Shown here in pieces: positions 34,438 through 42,912 of a stretch of DNA of 64,000 bases (the stretch's first letter is position 1; the number at the start of each line of letters is the position of its first letter). The notes beneath the pieces are model-generated. The model had not been told where the DNA came from. It saw only the letters and a list, made by a program, of their open reading frames with translations, and did no database searches. The DNA is taken from assembly GCA_036556825.1 (NCBI GenBank), contig DATBIR010000040.1, positions 1-64,000 of the forward strand. Direction: 5' to 3'. A program made the position numbers and the translations under genes. The DNA comes from JAJKJG01 sp036556825 (lineage in GTDB: Bacteria; Pseudomonadota; Alphaproteobacteria; Rhizobiales; Beijerinckiaceae).

Positions 34438-35343
34438 ATGACCGATACAGGCGACCTCTTTCCCGGCTTCGACTCGCATTGGATCGATACGGCGGCTGGC
34501 CGCATCTTCGCGCGCAGCAAGGGCGGGGGGCCGCCGCTCATGCTGCTGCACGGTTTTCCGCAGACCCACGCGTGCTGGCACCGCATCGCGCCGGCGCTCG
34601 CCGAGACGCATCGCGTCGTGTGCATGGATCTGCGCGGCTACGGCTGGTCGTCGGCGCCGCGCGGCGATGCGGCACACGAGACCTATTCGAAGCGCGCCAT
34701 GGGCCGCGACGTGGTCAATGTCATGGAGGCGCTGGGACATGTGCGCTTCGCGCTCGCCGGGCATGACCGCGGCGCGCGCGTGGCCTACCGCCTCGCGCTC
34801 GATGAGCCGGGCCGGATCGAGCGCCTCGCCTTGCTCGATATTCTGCCGACCGCCAGCTACTGGGACAAGATCCGCGCCGGGACGGCGGAGGCGCCGCATT
34901 GGCAATTCCTCGCCCGTCCGGCGCCGGAACCTGAGACGGAGATCGGCAAGGATCCCATCGCCTTTGTCGACGGCCTGCTCGCGCGCTGGTCGCGCGCCGG
35001 CACGCTCGATGCCTTCGACCCGCGAGCGCTCGCCGCCTACCGGCAAAGCGCCAACGAGCCCTCGCGCATCCACGCCTTTTGCGAGGACTACCGCGCCGGC
35101 GCCACGCTCGACGACGCGCAGGACCGGGACGATCTGAAAGCCGGACGCAGGATCTCCTGCCCGGTCGTGATCCTGTGGAGCGGCTATCTCGCCCGCGGCG
35201 GCGCTACCGAAACGCCGCCTCAGGTGTGGCGACGGACGTTTGCGCCGGAGGCCGCCGAAGCAAAGGTGAGCGCCGGCCATTTCCTCGCCGAAGAGGATCC
35301 CGACGGCACGCTCGCCGCGCTGCGAAGCTTTCTCGGAACCTGA
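34438..35343 (+). CDS. Alpha/beta hydrolase, fluoroacetate-dehalogenase-like
   Basis: 301 residues. The layout matches fluoroacetate dehalogenase: nucleophile D110 in GHDRGAR, R111 and R114 for the substrate carboxylate, D134 in LDILPT, halide pocket H154-W155 (PHWQFL) and Y218 (EDYRAG), and catalytic H281 (AGHFLAEE). From memory, the Rhodopseudomonas palustris enzyme uses D110, R111, R114, D134, H155, W156, Y219 and H280, so all are conserved within one position. The oxyanion motif HGFPQT is present. It would hydrolyse haloacetate to glycolate and halide; the true substrate needs assay. ATG 34438 fits the family length; GTG 34408 upstream would read through the palindrome. The patatin-like gene follows after 2 bases. 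Confidence 0.8.
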   Translation: MTDTGDLFPGFDSHWIDTAAGRIFARSKGGGPPLMLLHGFPQTHACWHRIAPALAETHRVVCMDLRGYGWSSAPRGDAAHETYSKRAMGRDVVNVMEALGHVRFALAGHDRGARVAYRLALDEPGRIERLALLDILPTASYWDKIRAGTAEAPHWQFLARPAPEPETEIGKDPIAFVDGLLARWSRAGTLDAFDPRALAAYRQSANEPSRIHAFCEDYRAGATLDDAQDRDDLKAGRRISCPVVILWSGYLARGGATETPPQVWRRTFAPEAAEAKVSAGHFLAEEDPDGTLAALRSFLGT

Positions 35344-35345
35344 CC

Positions 35346-36164
35346 GTGCCGACGGTCGCGCTCGCGCTCGGAGCCGGCGGCGCGCGCGGCCTTGCGCATA
35401 TCGCCGTGCTTGAAGCCTTCGACGAGCTCGGCCTCAAGCCGGTCGCCATCGCCGGCGCATCGATCGGCGCCATGGTCGCGGCCGCCTATGCGGCCGGCCT
35501 GTCGGCCAAAGCAATCCGCGCGCATGCGCAGGATGTGCTGCGCGACCGCGCCACGCTCATGTCGGCGCTGATCCAGTCCCGCAGCGGCCGCCTCACAGGA
35601 ATGCTCTCGGCCTTCGGCAATCCGTTTCTGGTCGACAGCGAGAAATTTCTCGACCGGCTCTGGCCGCGCATGGTTCCCGATCATTTCGAAGACCTGCAGC
35701 TTCCCTTGACGGTGATTGCCACCGATTATCACGCCCGCACCGAGGCGGTGTTCACGAAAGGACCGCTCCTGCCGGCCGTCGCCGGCTCGATCGCCATTCC
35801 CGGCCTGGTCCGTCCCGTCCCTCACGGCGCGCGCATCCTGGTCGATGGCGGCGCGGTCAACCCGCTGCCATTCGACCACCTGGTCGGCCAGGCCGATCTC
35901 GTCGCCGCCGTCGACGTCACCGGGGGGCCGGTCCCGCATGCATCACGCGCCCCGACCAGTTTCGAGATGATGTTCGGAACGCTGCAGATCATGCAGGGCG
36001 CGATCGTCGCCGCGAAGCTCGAGATCCATCGGCCTGCGATCCTGGTGCGCCCGCCGGTCGGGCACTTCCGCATGCTCGATTTCTTCAATGCGCGCGCCAT
36101 CCTTGCGGCCGCCGCGCCGGCCAAGGATGCGCTCAAGCGCGAGTTGGAGGCGCACTTCCGGTAA
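35346..36164 (+). CDS. Patatin-like phospholipase family protein (RssA-like)
   Basis: 272 residues from GTG 35346, two bases after the dehalogenase-like stop. The catalytic dyad is S39 in GASIG and D167 in VDGGAVNPLPF; the oxyanion loop is GAGGARGLAHIAVL. Such proteins are serine acyl hydrolases acting on phospholipids or other acyl esters. There is no signal peptide, so the cytoplasm or inner membrane face is likely. Frame upstream of the GTG continues through the dehalogenase gene but is only a shadow. The substrate is not predictable. Confidence 0.88.
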   Translation: MPTVALALGAGGARGLAHIAVLEAFDELGLKPVAIAGASIGAMVAAAYAAGLSAKAIRAHAQDVLRDRATLMSALIQSRSGRLTGMLSAFGNPFLVDSEKFLDRLWPRMVPDHFEDLQLPLTVIATDYHARTEAVFTKGPLLPAVAGSIAIPGLVRPVPHGARILVDGGAVNPLPFDHLVGQADLVAAVDVTGGPVPHASRAPTSFEMMFGTLQIMQGAIVAAKLEIHRPAILVRPPVGHFRMLDFFNARAILAAAAPAKDALKRELEAHFR

Positions 36165-36168
36165 GGAG

Positions 36169-36630
36169 TCAGCGGCGCGGCGCGAAGAAATCCTGCAGCA
36201 GCCGGCCCGCGTCGCGCGCGCGCATGCCGCCATAGATCTCTGGCGCGTGGTGGCAGGTCGGTTGCGCGAAGAAGCGCGGGCCGTGTTCGACGGCGCCGCC
36301 TTTCGGGTCGGAGGCGCCGAAATAGAGCCGCCGGATGCGCGCGAAGGAGATCGCCGCTGCGCACATGGCGCAGGGCTCGAGGGTGACATAGAGGTCGCAG
36401 CCGGTCAGGCGCTCGTCGTCGAGTGCCTGGCAGGCGGCCCGGATGGCAAGCATCTCCGCATGGGCGGTCGGATCCTTGAGATCGCGCGGCCGGTTGTGGG
36501 CCGCCGCGACCACAACGCCGTCGCGCACGATCACGGCGCCGATCGGCACCTCGCCTCGGGCGGCCGCGGCCTGCGCTTCGCCGAGGGCCAACGCCATCGG
36601 ATCAAGTTTACCCGATTTCGCGTTCTCCAT
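36169..36630 (-). CDS. tadA: tRNA(Arg) adenosine(34) deaminase
   Basis: Converts the wobble adenosine of tRNA-Arg(ACG) to inosine; essential in most bacteria. 153 residues with the zinc and proton-shuttle motifs intact: H57 and E59 (TAHAEM), C87 and C90 (LEPCAMC). The start is ATG 36630 (MENAKSG); the frame remains open across the whole antisense of rluB, which is an artefact of that gene's Arg-rich codons. It is convergent with the patatin-like gene (4 bases) and divergent from rluB (45 bases). Confidence 0.95.
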   Translation of the reverse strand: MENAKSGKLDPMALALGEAQAAAARGEVPIGAVIVRDGVVVAAAHNRPRDLKDPTAHAEMLAIRAACQALDDERLTGCDLYVTLEPCAMCAAAISFARIRRLYFGASDPKGGAVEHGPRFFAQPTCHHAPEIYGGMRARDAGRLLQDFFAPRR

Positions 36631-36675
36631 CAGGCTGCCTCGCCACCCCCCTCGCACTCTGGTATCAGCACCCCC

Positions 36676-38634
36676 ATGGCCGACAACGACAGGAATGACA
36701 ACGGGCGCCGCGCCGCGCGTGGACGCCCGGACCGCCAGCGCCCCTCGAAGGGGCCTTCGGATCGCCCCTTGCGCGGACGTGACGCCGGCGACCGCGCGCC
36801 ATGGGCACGCGGTGACGACGGGGACCGTCCCCGCCGGGCGCCGGGCGAGCGCAGCCGCGATGACGACCGGCCGCCACGCGTCCGGCGCGAGGGCGACGAT
36901 CGACGCCACCGGGGCGAGCGTCCGTTCCGCAGCCGCGACGACGAGCGGCCACCGCGCTTCCGCCGCGACCGTGACGAGGGGCCGGGCGGCCGAGGGCGGG
37001 GCGAGCGGCCGTCTCGCGGTCGCGATGACGAGCGGCCGCCACGCTTCCGCCGCGAAGGCGAGGAGCGCCCACGCCGGCAAAGCCGCGGTGATGATCGGCC
37101 CTTGCGCAAGCCGCGCCGCGACGACAGCGGCGGCGCCCGGGAGGTCGTTGTGCCCGGGGATCGCCCGGCGGAGCAGCATGAGCGGACGGTGGCGCAGCCG
37201 GAGCAAGCGGCTGAAGAGCGCGTCGCCAAGGTGATCGCCCGCGCCGGCCTCGCTTCGCGGCGCGACGCCGAAGCCATGATCGCGGAGGGCCGTGTCACGC
37301 TGAATGGCGAGGTGCTGAGCTCGCCGGCAATCAACGTCACGCCGCAGGACAGGATCACGGTCGATGGCGAGCCGCTGCCCGCCAAGGAGCGCACGCGCCT
37401 GTGGATCTTCCACAAGCCGCGTGGCCTCGTCACCACGGCGCGCGATCCGCAAGGGCGGCCGACCGTGTTCGAGGGCCTGCCGGAGGAGATGCCGCGCGTG
37501 GTTGCGGTTGGACGTCTCGACATCAACACCGAGGGGGTGCTGCTGCTCACCAACGACGGCGGCCTGGCGCGGGTGATCGCGCATCCGGAAACCGGCTGGC
37601 TGCGCCGCTACAAGGTGCGCGCCCACGGCGAGATCACACAGGAGCAACTCGATCGCCTGCGTGACGGCATCACCATCGACGACATTGACTACGGCCCAAT
37701 CGAGGCGAGGCTTGACCGCATCCAGGGCGACAATGTCTGGCTGACCATAGGGCTGCGCGAGGGCAAGAACCGCGAGATCAAGAACATCCTCGAGCATCTC
37801 GGCCTCGCGGTGAACCGCCTCATCCGCCTGTCTTTCGGCCCGTTCCAGCTCGGCGATCTCGAACCCGGCCTTGTCGAGGAGGTACGCACCAAGGTGCTGC
37901 GCGAGCAGCTCGGGCAGGCGTTGGCCGCAGAAGCCGGCGTCGATTTCGAAAGCCCGGTGCGCGAGCCCATCGCCCCCTTCGGCTCGACGAAGAAGCAGGC
38001 GGAGCGCGCCGAACGGGCGGAGCGCACCGAACGGGCGGAGCGGCCCGAACGTGAAGCGCGACCTCGCGGCAGCGCGCGTGCCGAGCGCGGCCAGGATTAC
38101 GACGGACGTGCCCCGCGTAGCCGCCGCGACGATTACGAGCGCCGCGAACGCCCGGCGCCGCGCTCGCGCGACGAGCCGCGCCGCACCGTGTGGCGTGCGG
38201 ACGAGGACGACAGGCCTGGACGCAAGGGCAGGTTCCGCCGCGACGTGGATCCGAAGGAAGCGCGGGCCGCGTCCGGCGCGCGCCGGCACGAGCGCGTCGG
38301 TGCGATCGCGACGGAAGGCCGCAAGGTGCTGGTTGAACGGCTGGTGAGCGAGCCAAAGCCGGAGCGCACGCGCCCGCCCCGGCGACCGCGCGACGAGGCA
38401 CGACAGCGCGGCGACGAACAGCCTCGCGGCCGCGCCAGCCGCGAATTCGGCGAGCGGCCGCGGCGCTCGGGCGATCGCCCCGGCAAAGGGCCGCGCGCCG
38501 AGTGGCGCTCCGACCGCAACCGTGATGAAGGCCCGCGGGGCCGCCCGACAAGCGCGGGCCCCGGCAGGTCGGGGCCGCGCAAGCCCGGACCGGGCGGGCC
38601 GCGGCCGCGAGCCCCGCGCGATCGCCGCCCGTGA
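36676..38634 (+). CDS. rluB: Large-subunit rRNA pseudouridine synthase, RluB type, with long disordered tails
   Basis: Isomerises uridine to pseudouridine in 23S rRNA (RluB acts at U2605 in E. coli). The conserved core occupies about residues 180-430: an S4 domain (AKVIARAGLASRRDAEAMI) and the catalytic motif VGRLDINTEGVLLLTND with its aspartate, then LREGKNREIKN. The total of 652 residues is more than twice the E. coli protein because of an Arg/Asp/Gly-rich N-terminal tail (about 175 residues) and a similar C-terminal tail (about 210). The N tail has three imperfect repeats around RDDERPPRFRR. Such tails are common in alphaproteobacterial RluB and may bind RNA. rsmD follows after 22 bases. 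Confidence 0.92.
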   Translation: MADNDRNDNGRRAARGRPDRQRPSKGPSDRPLRGRDAGDRAPWARGDDGDRPRRAPGERSRDDDRPPRVRREGDDRRHRGERPFRSRDDERPPRFRRDRDEGPGGRGRGERPSRGRDDERPPRFRREGEERPRRQSRGDDRPLRKPRRDDSGGAREVVVPGDRPAEQHERTVAQPEQAAEERVAKVIARAGLASRRDAEAMIAEGRVTLNGEVLSSPAINVTPQDRITVDGEPLPAKERTRLWIFHKPRGLVTTARDPQGRPTVFEGLPEEMPRVVAVGRLDINTEGVLLLTNDGGLARVIAHPETGWLRRYKVRAHGEITQEQLDRLRDGITIDDIDYGPIEARLDRIQGDNVWLTIGLREGKNREIKNILEHLGLAVNRLIRLSFGPFQLGDLEPGLVEEVRTKVLREQLGQALAAEAGVDFESPVREPIAPFGSTKKQAERAERAERTERAERPEREARPRGSARAERGQDYDGRAPRSRRDDYERRERPAPRSRDEPRRTVWRADEDDRPGRKGRFRRDVDPKEARAASGARRHERVGAIATEGRKVLVERLVSEPKPERTRPPRRPRDEARQRGDEQPRGRASREFGERPRRSGDRPGKGPRAEWRSDRNRDEGPRGRPTSAGPGRSGPRKPGPGGPRPRAPRDRRP

Positions 38635-38656
38635 CATCTCTCGTCGCGATCAGCTC

Positions 38657-39220
38657 ATGAGGATCGTCGGCGGGCGCTTTCGCGGCCGTCCCCTCAAGGG
38701 GCCGGCCTCGGATGCGATCCGCCCAACCTCGGATCGCCTGCGCGAAACGATCTTCAACATCCTCGCGCACGGCTATGACGATGCGGTGAGCGGCGCGCGC
38801 GTGCTCGACCTGTTCTCCGGCACGGGCGCCATGGGCCTCGAGGCTCTCTCCCGCGGCGCCGCCTTCGCCCTTCTCGTCGACGACAGCGCCCAGGCCCGGG
38901 GGCTCATCCGCGAGAATGTGGAGACGCTGGGCGTCGGCGGCGAAACGCGGCTGTTCCGGCGCGACGCCACGCGCATGGGGCCGGCGGCGCCGAATGAGCC
39001 GTTCTCGCTCGTGTTCTGCGACCCGCCTTACGGCAAAGGCTTGGCGCAACGGGCGCTCGCCTCATGCGCGGCGGGCGGCTGGCTCGGGACGGGCGCGCTC
39101 GTGGTCATCGAGGAAGCCGGCGACGCGGCGGTGACGCTGCCGCAAGGTTTCGCGCTGCTCGAAGGGCGCGATTACGGCGAGGCCCAGGTCGCCTTCGCTC
39201 GCTACGATACGGAAGCATGA
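38657..39220 (+). CDS. rsmD: 16S rRNA (guanine(966)-N2)-methyltransferase
   Basis: SAM-dependent enzyme that methylates G966 of 16S rRNA. 187 residues: MRIVGGRFRGRPLKGP start, RPTSDRLRETIFNIL, SAM site LDLFSGTGAMGLEALSRG and catalytic FCDPPYGKG. ATG 38657 gives the canonical start. The stop codon (39218-39220) lies inside an intergenic palindromic repeat, so the last residues may have been altered by the element. Co-transcribed with rluB, giving an rRNA modification pair. Confidence 0.95.
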   Translation: MRIVGGRFRGRPLKGPASDAIRPTSDRLRETIFNILAHGYDDAVSGARVLDLFSGTGAMGLEALSRGAAFALLVDDSAQARGLIRENVETLGVGGETRLFRRDATRMGPAAPNEPFSLVFCDPPYGKGLAQRALASCAAGGWLGTGALVVIEEAGDAAVTLPQGFALLEGRDYGEAQVAFARYDTEA

Positions 39221-39259
39221 TCCGGCAAAGTGGATGCCGCTTGCCGAAAAGATCCATGC
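39215..39259. repeat. Intergenic palindromic repeat, copy 6
   Basis: Arms gcatgatc (39215-39222) and gatccatgc (39251-39259) flank caaagtggatgccgcttg. The TGA of rsmD is within the left arm. This is the best preserved copy in the window. Confidence 0.65.
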
Positions 39260-39320
39260 GGCCCACGGACATTGGGGCAGGATCGTTCAATCTGCCTCGG
39301 TCTATCCAGTCGGCGGCGGC

Positions 39321-41147
39321 TCACCGCCGCCCGAACAGGCGCTCGATATCGGCGAGCTTGAGCTCGACGTAAGTCGGGCGTCCGTGGTTGCATTGGCCGG
39401 AGAGCGGCGTCGCCTCCATCTCGCGCAGGAGCGCATTCATCTCCTCGGGCTTGAGGCGGCGCCCGGCGCGCACCGAGCCGTGACACGACATGCGCGACAG
39501 CACCGCGTCGAGCCGCTGCTCGAGCGGGCTCGTGGCGCTCCACTCGGCGAGCGCATCGGCAATGTCCTGGACTAGCGTGGTGAGCGAACCGCCCAGGAGC
39601 GCGGCCGGGATCTCGCGCACGAGCACGGCGCCGGGCCCGAAACTCTCGACCGCGAGGCCGAGGCCCGCCAGCGTCTCCGTCTCGGCGACGACGCGGTCGG
39701 CGTCGACCGGATCGAGTTCGACCACCTCGGGAATCAAAAGCAGCTGACGCGCGATGCCGGCGCTGGCGCGCTCGCGCTTCAGACGCTCGTAGACGAGCCG
39801 CTCGTGGGCCGCGTGCTGGTCAACGATGACGATGCCGTCTTCGGTCTGGGCGACGATGTAGGTGCCGTGCAGCTGCGCCCGCGCCGCGCCGAGCGGCGCG
39901 GCAAGGCTTGCCTCGCCTGGCTCGTCAGCGGCAGCGCGCGCGTCCGCTGACGGCGGCATCATTTCGGTGAGGGCCGTCTGCTCGTCGCGCAGCCCCATCG
40001 GAGCGCCTTGCGGCGCATCGAGCGGCGCCTGCCAGCCGGCGAAAGTCCCGATGGCGCGTGCGGACGGCCCTGGCATGGTCGGCGCGGGACGTGCAGCCAG
40101 ACCTTGCGGCCGCAGGCTTTCGAGGGTGCGCACGCCGCCGGTGGTCGCGGCCCTGAAGCCGGCGCGAGCGAGCGCATCCCTGATGGCGCTGACCACGAGC
40201 CCGCGCACCAGGGCCGGATCGCGGAAGCGCACCTCGGTCTTGGCCGGATGGACGTTGACGTCGACGATGCGCGGGTCGCAGGCGATCGCCAGCGCCAGGA
40301 CCGGATGGCGGTCGCTCGCCATCACGTCGGCATAGGCGCCGCGCACCGCGCCGAGGAGCAGCTTGTCCCGAACCGGGCGGCCGTTGACGACGAAATGGAT
40401 ATGCCCGGAGGTGCCGCGATGGAAGGTCGGCAGCCCCACATGCCCGGCCAGAGCAAAGCCTTCGCGCTCGGCCGCGATCGCGACCGAATTCGGCTGGAAA
40501 TCGGCTCCGAGCACGCGCGTGGCGCGGCGCAGGAAGCCGAGCGCGTCGTCGGTTTCCGGCGAATAGACCGCCGCGCCGAGGTGATCGCCCGAGAGCATAA
40601 AGCGAATGCCGGGATGAGCGACCGCGAGCCGTCGCACGACCTCGGCCACCACCTGGGCTTCGGTGCGATCCGACTTGAGGAATTTCAGGCGCGCCGGGGT
40701 CGCGGCGAACAGGTCGGCGACCTCGATGCGCGTGCCGGTCGCCGCCGCAACCGGGCGCACCACGCCTTTGGCGCCGGCTTCGACCACGATCGCCGAGCCG
40801 CTCGCCGCGTCCCTGGTGCGCGTGACGATCGACAGGCGCGCCACCGCGCCGATCGACGGCAGTGCCTCGCCGCGAAAGCCGAGGGTGCCGATGCCGAACA
40901 GGTCGCCGTGGGAGAGCTTCGACGTGGCGTGCCGCTCGACCGCGAGGTCGAGATCGTCGGCCGACATGCCGCAGCCGTCATCCACCACCCGGATCAGGCG
41001 CCGTCCGCCCGCCTCGATCGTGATCTCGATCGTCGCGGCGCCGGCGTCGATGGCGTTCTCCACCAGTTCCTTGACCGCCGCCGCCGGGCGTTCGATCACC
41101 TCGCCCGCGGCGATACGGTCGACGAGGACCGGATCGAGGCGGCGCAC
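39321..41147 (-). CDS. mutL: DNA mismatch repair protein MutL (endonuclease type)
   Basis: Couples MutS mismatch recognition to strand removal. The N-terminal GHKL ATPase has RIAAGEVIERPA, ELVENAIDAG, DDGCGM and GTLGFRGEALPS; the C-terminal part carries the endonuclease motif DQHAAHERLVYE, with SCHGS and QCNHGRP as other metal-site pieces. I propose GTG 41147 (MRRLDPVLV), giving 608 residues, the usual length. The frame is open to an ATG at 41405 that overlaps the pgi stop by ATGA, adding 86 residues that contain a perfect hairpin sequence and no family similarity. If that start is used, the N terminus is abnormal. Confidence 0.9.
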   Translation of the reverse strand: MRRLDPVLVDRIAAGEVIERPAAAVKELVENAIDAGAATIEITIEAGGRRLIRVVDDGCGMSADDLDLAVERHATSKLSHGDLFGIGTLGFRGEALPSIGAVARLSIVTRTRDAASGSAIVVEAGAKGVVRPVAAATGTRIEVADLFAATPARLKFLKSDRTEAQVVAEVVRRLAVAHPGIRFMLSGDHLGAAVYSPETDDALGFLRRATRVLGADFQPNSVAIAAEREGFALAGHVGLPTFHRGTSGHIHFVVNGRPVRDKLLLGAVRGAYADVMASDRHPVLALAIACDPRIVDVNVHPAKTEVRFRDPALVRGLVVSAIRDALARAGFRAATTGGVRTLESLRPQGLAARPAPTMPGPSARAIGTFAGWQAPLDAPQGAPMGLRDEQTALTEMMPPSADARAAADEPGEASLAAPLGAARAQLHGTYIVAQTEDGIVIVDQHAAHERLVYERLKRERASAGIARQLLLIPEVVELDPVDADRVVAETETLAGLGLAVESFGPGAVLVREIPAALLGGSLTTLVQDIADALAEWSATSPLEQRLDAVLSRMSCHGSVRAGRRLKPEEMNALLREMEATPLSGQCNHGRPTYVELKLADIERLFGRR

Positions 41148-41344
41148 CGACCCGATCTCTCTTGCCGACCGGTCCCGGGCTTGCCCGAGGTCAGCACTCT
41201 CCTGCGCAAGTCGGGCAGGCCCGGCTTGCACCGGGGAAGAGTTGGAGAGTGGGTCGGCGCGACGAACTGAGATGCTGGGGGCGACGCCGCCTGCGCTACC
41301 CTCCCCCGACGCAACCCGGGTGTTGGCGAGTTGCGCATCGATAT

Positions 41345-41372
41345 GCGGATCTCGGCCAGGCCCGAGATCCGC
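41345..41372. repeat. Perfect 11-bp hairpin near the pgi/mutL junction
   Basis: gcggatctcgg (41345-41355) pairs with ccgagatccgc (41362-41372) across 6 bases. It lies 30-57 bases after the pgi stop and upstream of the MutL core. It could terminate or stabilise the pgi mRNA, or be part of an inserted palindromic element occupying about 41148-41400. Confidence 0.55.
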
Positions 41373-41401
41373 GGGGGCGGGCTTCGGCGTCGCGCCGCCG
41401 C

Positions 41402-42727
41402 TCATCCGCGCGCCTCGGCGAGGTATTTCTTGGCGAGCACCTTGCCCTCCTCGACTGCCGGCTGGTCGAACGGATCGACGCCGAGCCCGTAGCCGGTGAG
41501 GATCGTCTCGATCATCAGCTGCATGAGCAGTTCGCCGAGGGCGCGCTCGTCGAGCCGGTCGATGTGCATGCGCCGGGTCGGGCGGCCATTGCGCGCCAGC
41601 GTGTCGGCGGTGGCGCGTCCTTGCGCGGCGACCAGATCGCCGATGCGCTTGCCGCCGAAGCCCGGCTCCCCGGCGCGCGCCGCCAGCGCCGCATCGATCA
41701 CCGGCCCCTCCCCGGCACTGTGCGTCGTGATGATCGTGAAGACCTTGTCGCGCGGGCCTGCCAGATAAAGCTGCAGCTGGCTGTGCTGGTCGACCGGGCC
41801 GATCGCCGCCACGGGCTGCGTGCCCTTGCCGTCCTTGCCAAGGCTCTCCGCCCACAGTTGCACCCACCAGCGGGTGAAGCGCTCCAGCCGGTCGGCATAA
41901 GCCATTGTGACACTGATGTCCTTGCCCTCGAGCGCCGCGGCCAGCGAGAAGGCGGCCCCGACGGCGGCCGGAATATCCCGCGCCGCCTGGCCGGTGCGGA
42001 TCGGATCATACGCCTGCGCCGCACCCTCGCGGATCGCCGCGATATTGAGGCCGACGACGGCAGCCGGGAGCAGGCCGACATTGGTCAGCACCGAATAGCG
42101 TCCGCCGACCCCGGTATGGTGATCGAGAAACGCCGCGCCCTCAGGCTCCAGGAGGTCCCGCAGACCGTTCTTGCCTTGCGGCTTGCGCGGCTCCGAGATG
42201 CCGAGCACGAGGTCGCCGGCGCGGCGGCGAAGGCCCGCCCGGTCGAGCGCGCTCAGGACGGCGATCGTCTGCATCAGCGTCTCGCCGGTGCCCCCGGACT
42301 TTGAGATGGCAACGAAACGCGTCGTCGTGAGCGGCAGCCGCTGCAGGACGCGCTCGAAGGTGGCGGGATCGAGATTGTCGAGAAAATGCACGCGCGGATT
42401 CTCGGCGAAGCGTCCCGCCCCGGGCACGCCGTAATCACGCAGCTGCGCCAGCGTCTGCCCGCCGAGACTCGAGCCTCCGGTGCCGAGGAAGACGATGTCG
42501 GTGGCCTCGGCGCGGAGGCGCGCGGCGGCATTGCGGATCTCATCGAGATCGTCGCGCGTGCGCGGCATGTGCAGCAGCGGCAGGCTGCCGCTCTCGTCCT
42601 CACTCCGCAGCCGCGCGAGCCCGTTGCTGATCACCGCGAAGGCGGCCTCGATGGCGACGTCGGGAAGGCCGGCTGCTCCGATGTTGCGTGCCAGCGCCAG
42701 GTCGATCGACTGCTCGAGGGCCATCAT
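41402..42727 (-). CDS. pgi: Glucose-6-phosphate isomerase
   Basis: Interconverts glucose 6-phosphate and fructose 6-phosphate. 441 residues, a short type of PGI. Motifs: FLGTGGSSLGGQTL (phosphate loop), AISKSGGTGETLMQ, a GGRYSVLTNVGLLP segment with the catalytic arginine, and ending with a lysine-containing VEEGKVLAKKYL helix. The protein begins MM; GGAG lies 3 bases from the first ATG and 6 from the second (42724), so the second may be used. It is downstream of the M16 pair on the same strand and overlaps the longest mutL frame. Confidence 0.93.
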   Translation of the reverse strand: MMALEQSIDLALARNIGAAGLPDVAIEAAFAVISNGLARLRSEDESGSLPLLHMPRTRDDLDEIRNAAARLRAEATDIVFLGTGGSSLGGQTLAQLRDYGVPGAGRFAENPRVHFLDNLDPATFERVLQRLPLTTTRFVAISKSGGTGETLMQTIAVLSALDRAGLRRRAGDLVLGISEPRKPQGKNGLRDLLEPEGAAFLDHHTGVGGRYSVLTNVGLLPAAVVGLNIAAIREGAAQAYDPIRTGQAARDIPAAVGAAFSLAAALEGKDISVTMAYADRLERFTRWWVQLWAESLGKDGKGTQPVAAIGPVDQHSQLQLYLAGPRDKVFTIITTHSAGEGPVIDAALAARAGEPGFGGKRIGDLVAAQGRATADTLARNGRPTRRMHIDRLDERALGELLMQLMIETILTGYGLGVDPFDQPAVEEGKVLAKKYLAEARG

Positions 42728-42738
42728 CCTCTCCGGTT

Positions 42739-42912
42739 TTAGCGAAGCGGCGGACGATAGGCGACGCCGGTGTCACCGGCTAGTCCCATTTCGCGCACGC
42801 CGCGATGGAGCGGCCGCGCGTTGGCGTCATGCGCCCAACCGATCTCGGGTGAGTTCGCAACGATCAGCGCGCAGACCGGATAGATCCGATTTGCGAGCGC
42901 GAAGCTCTGCGC
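42739..42912 (-). pseudogene. Start-less open frame directly after the M16 stop
   Basis: After the TAA of the M16 gene (42913-42915) the same frame stays open for 57 codons to a second TAA. The bases at third codon positions are strongly G/C, as in real genes here, and the translation (for example LANRIYPVCALIVANSPEIG) looks protein-like. There is no ATG, GTG or TTG in a sensible place before the last third. It may be the tail of a lost gene or a readthrough extension; I recognise no family. Confidence 0.3.

Noticed and set aside
36631..38637. Minus-strand open frame that would extend TadA to 822 residues
   Set aside because: The extra part is antisense to rluB. TadA is complete from 36630 with normal length and motifs.
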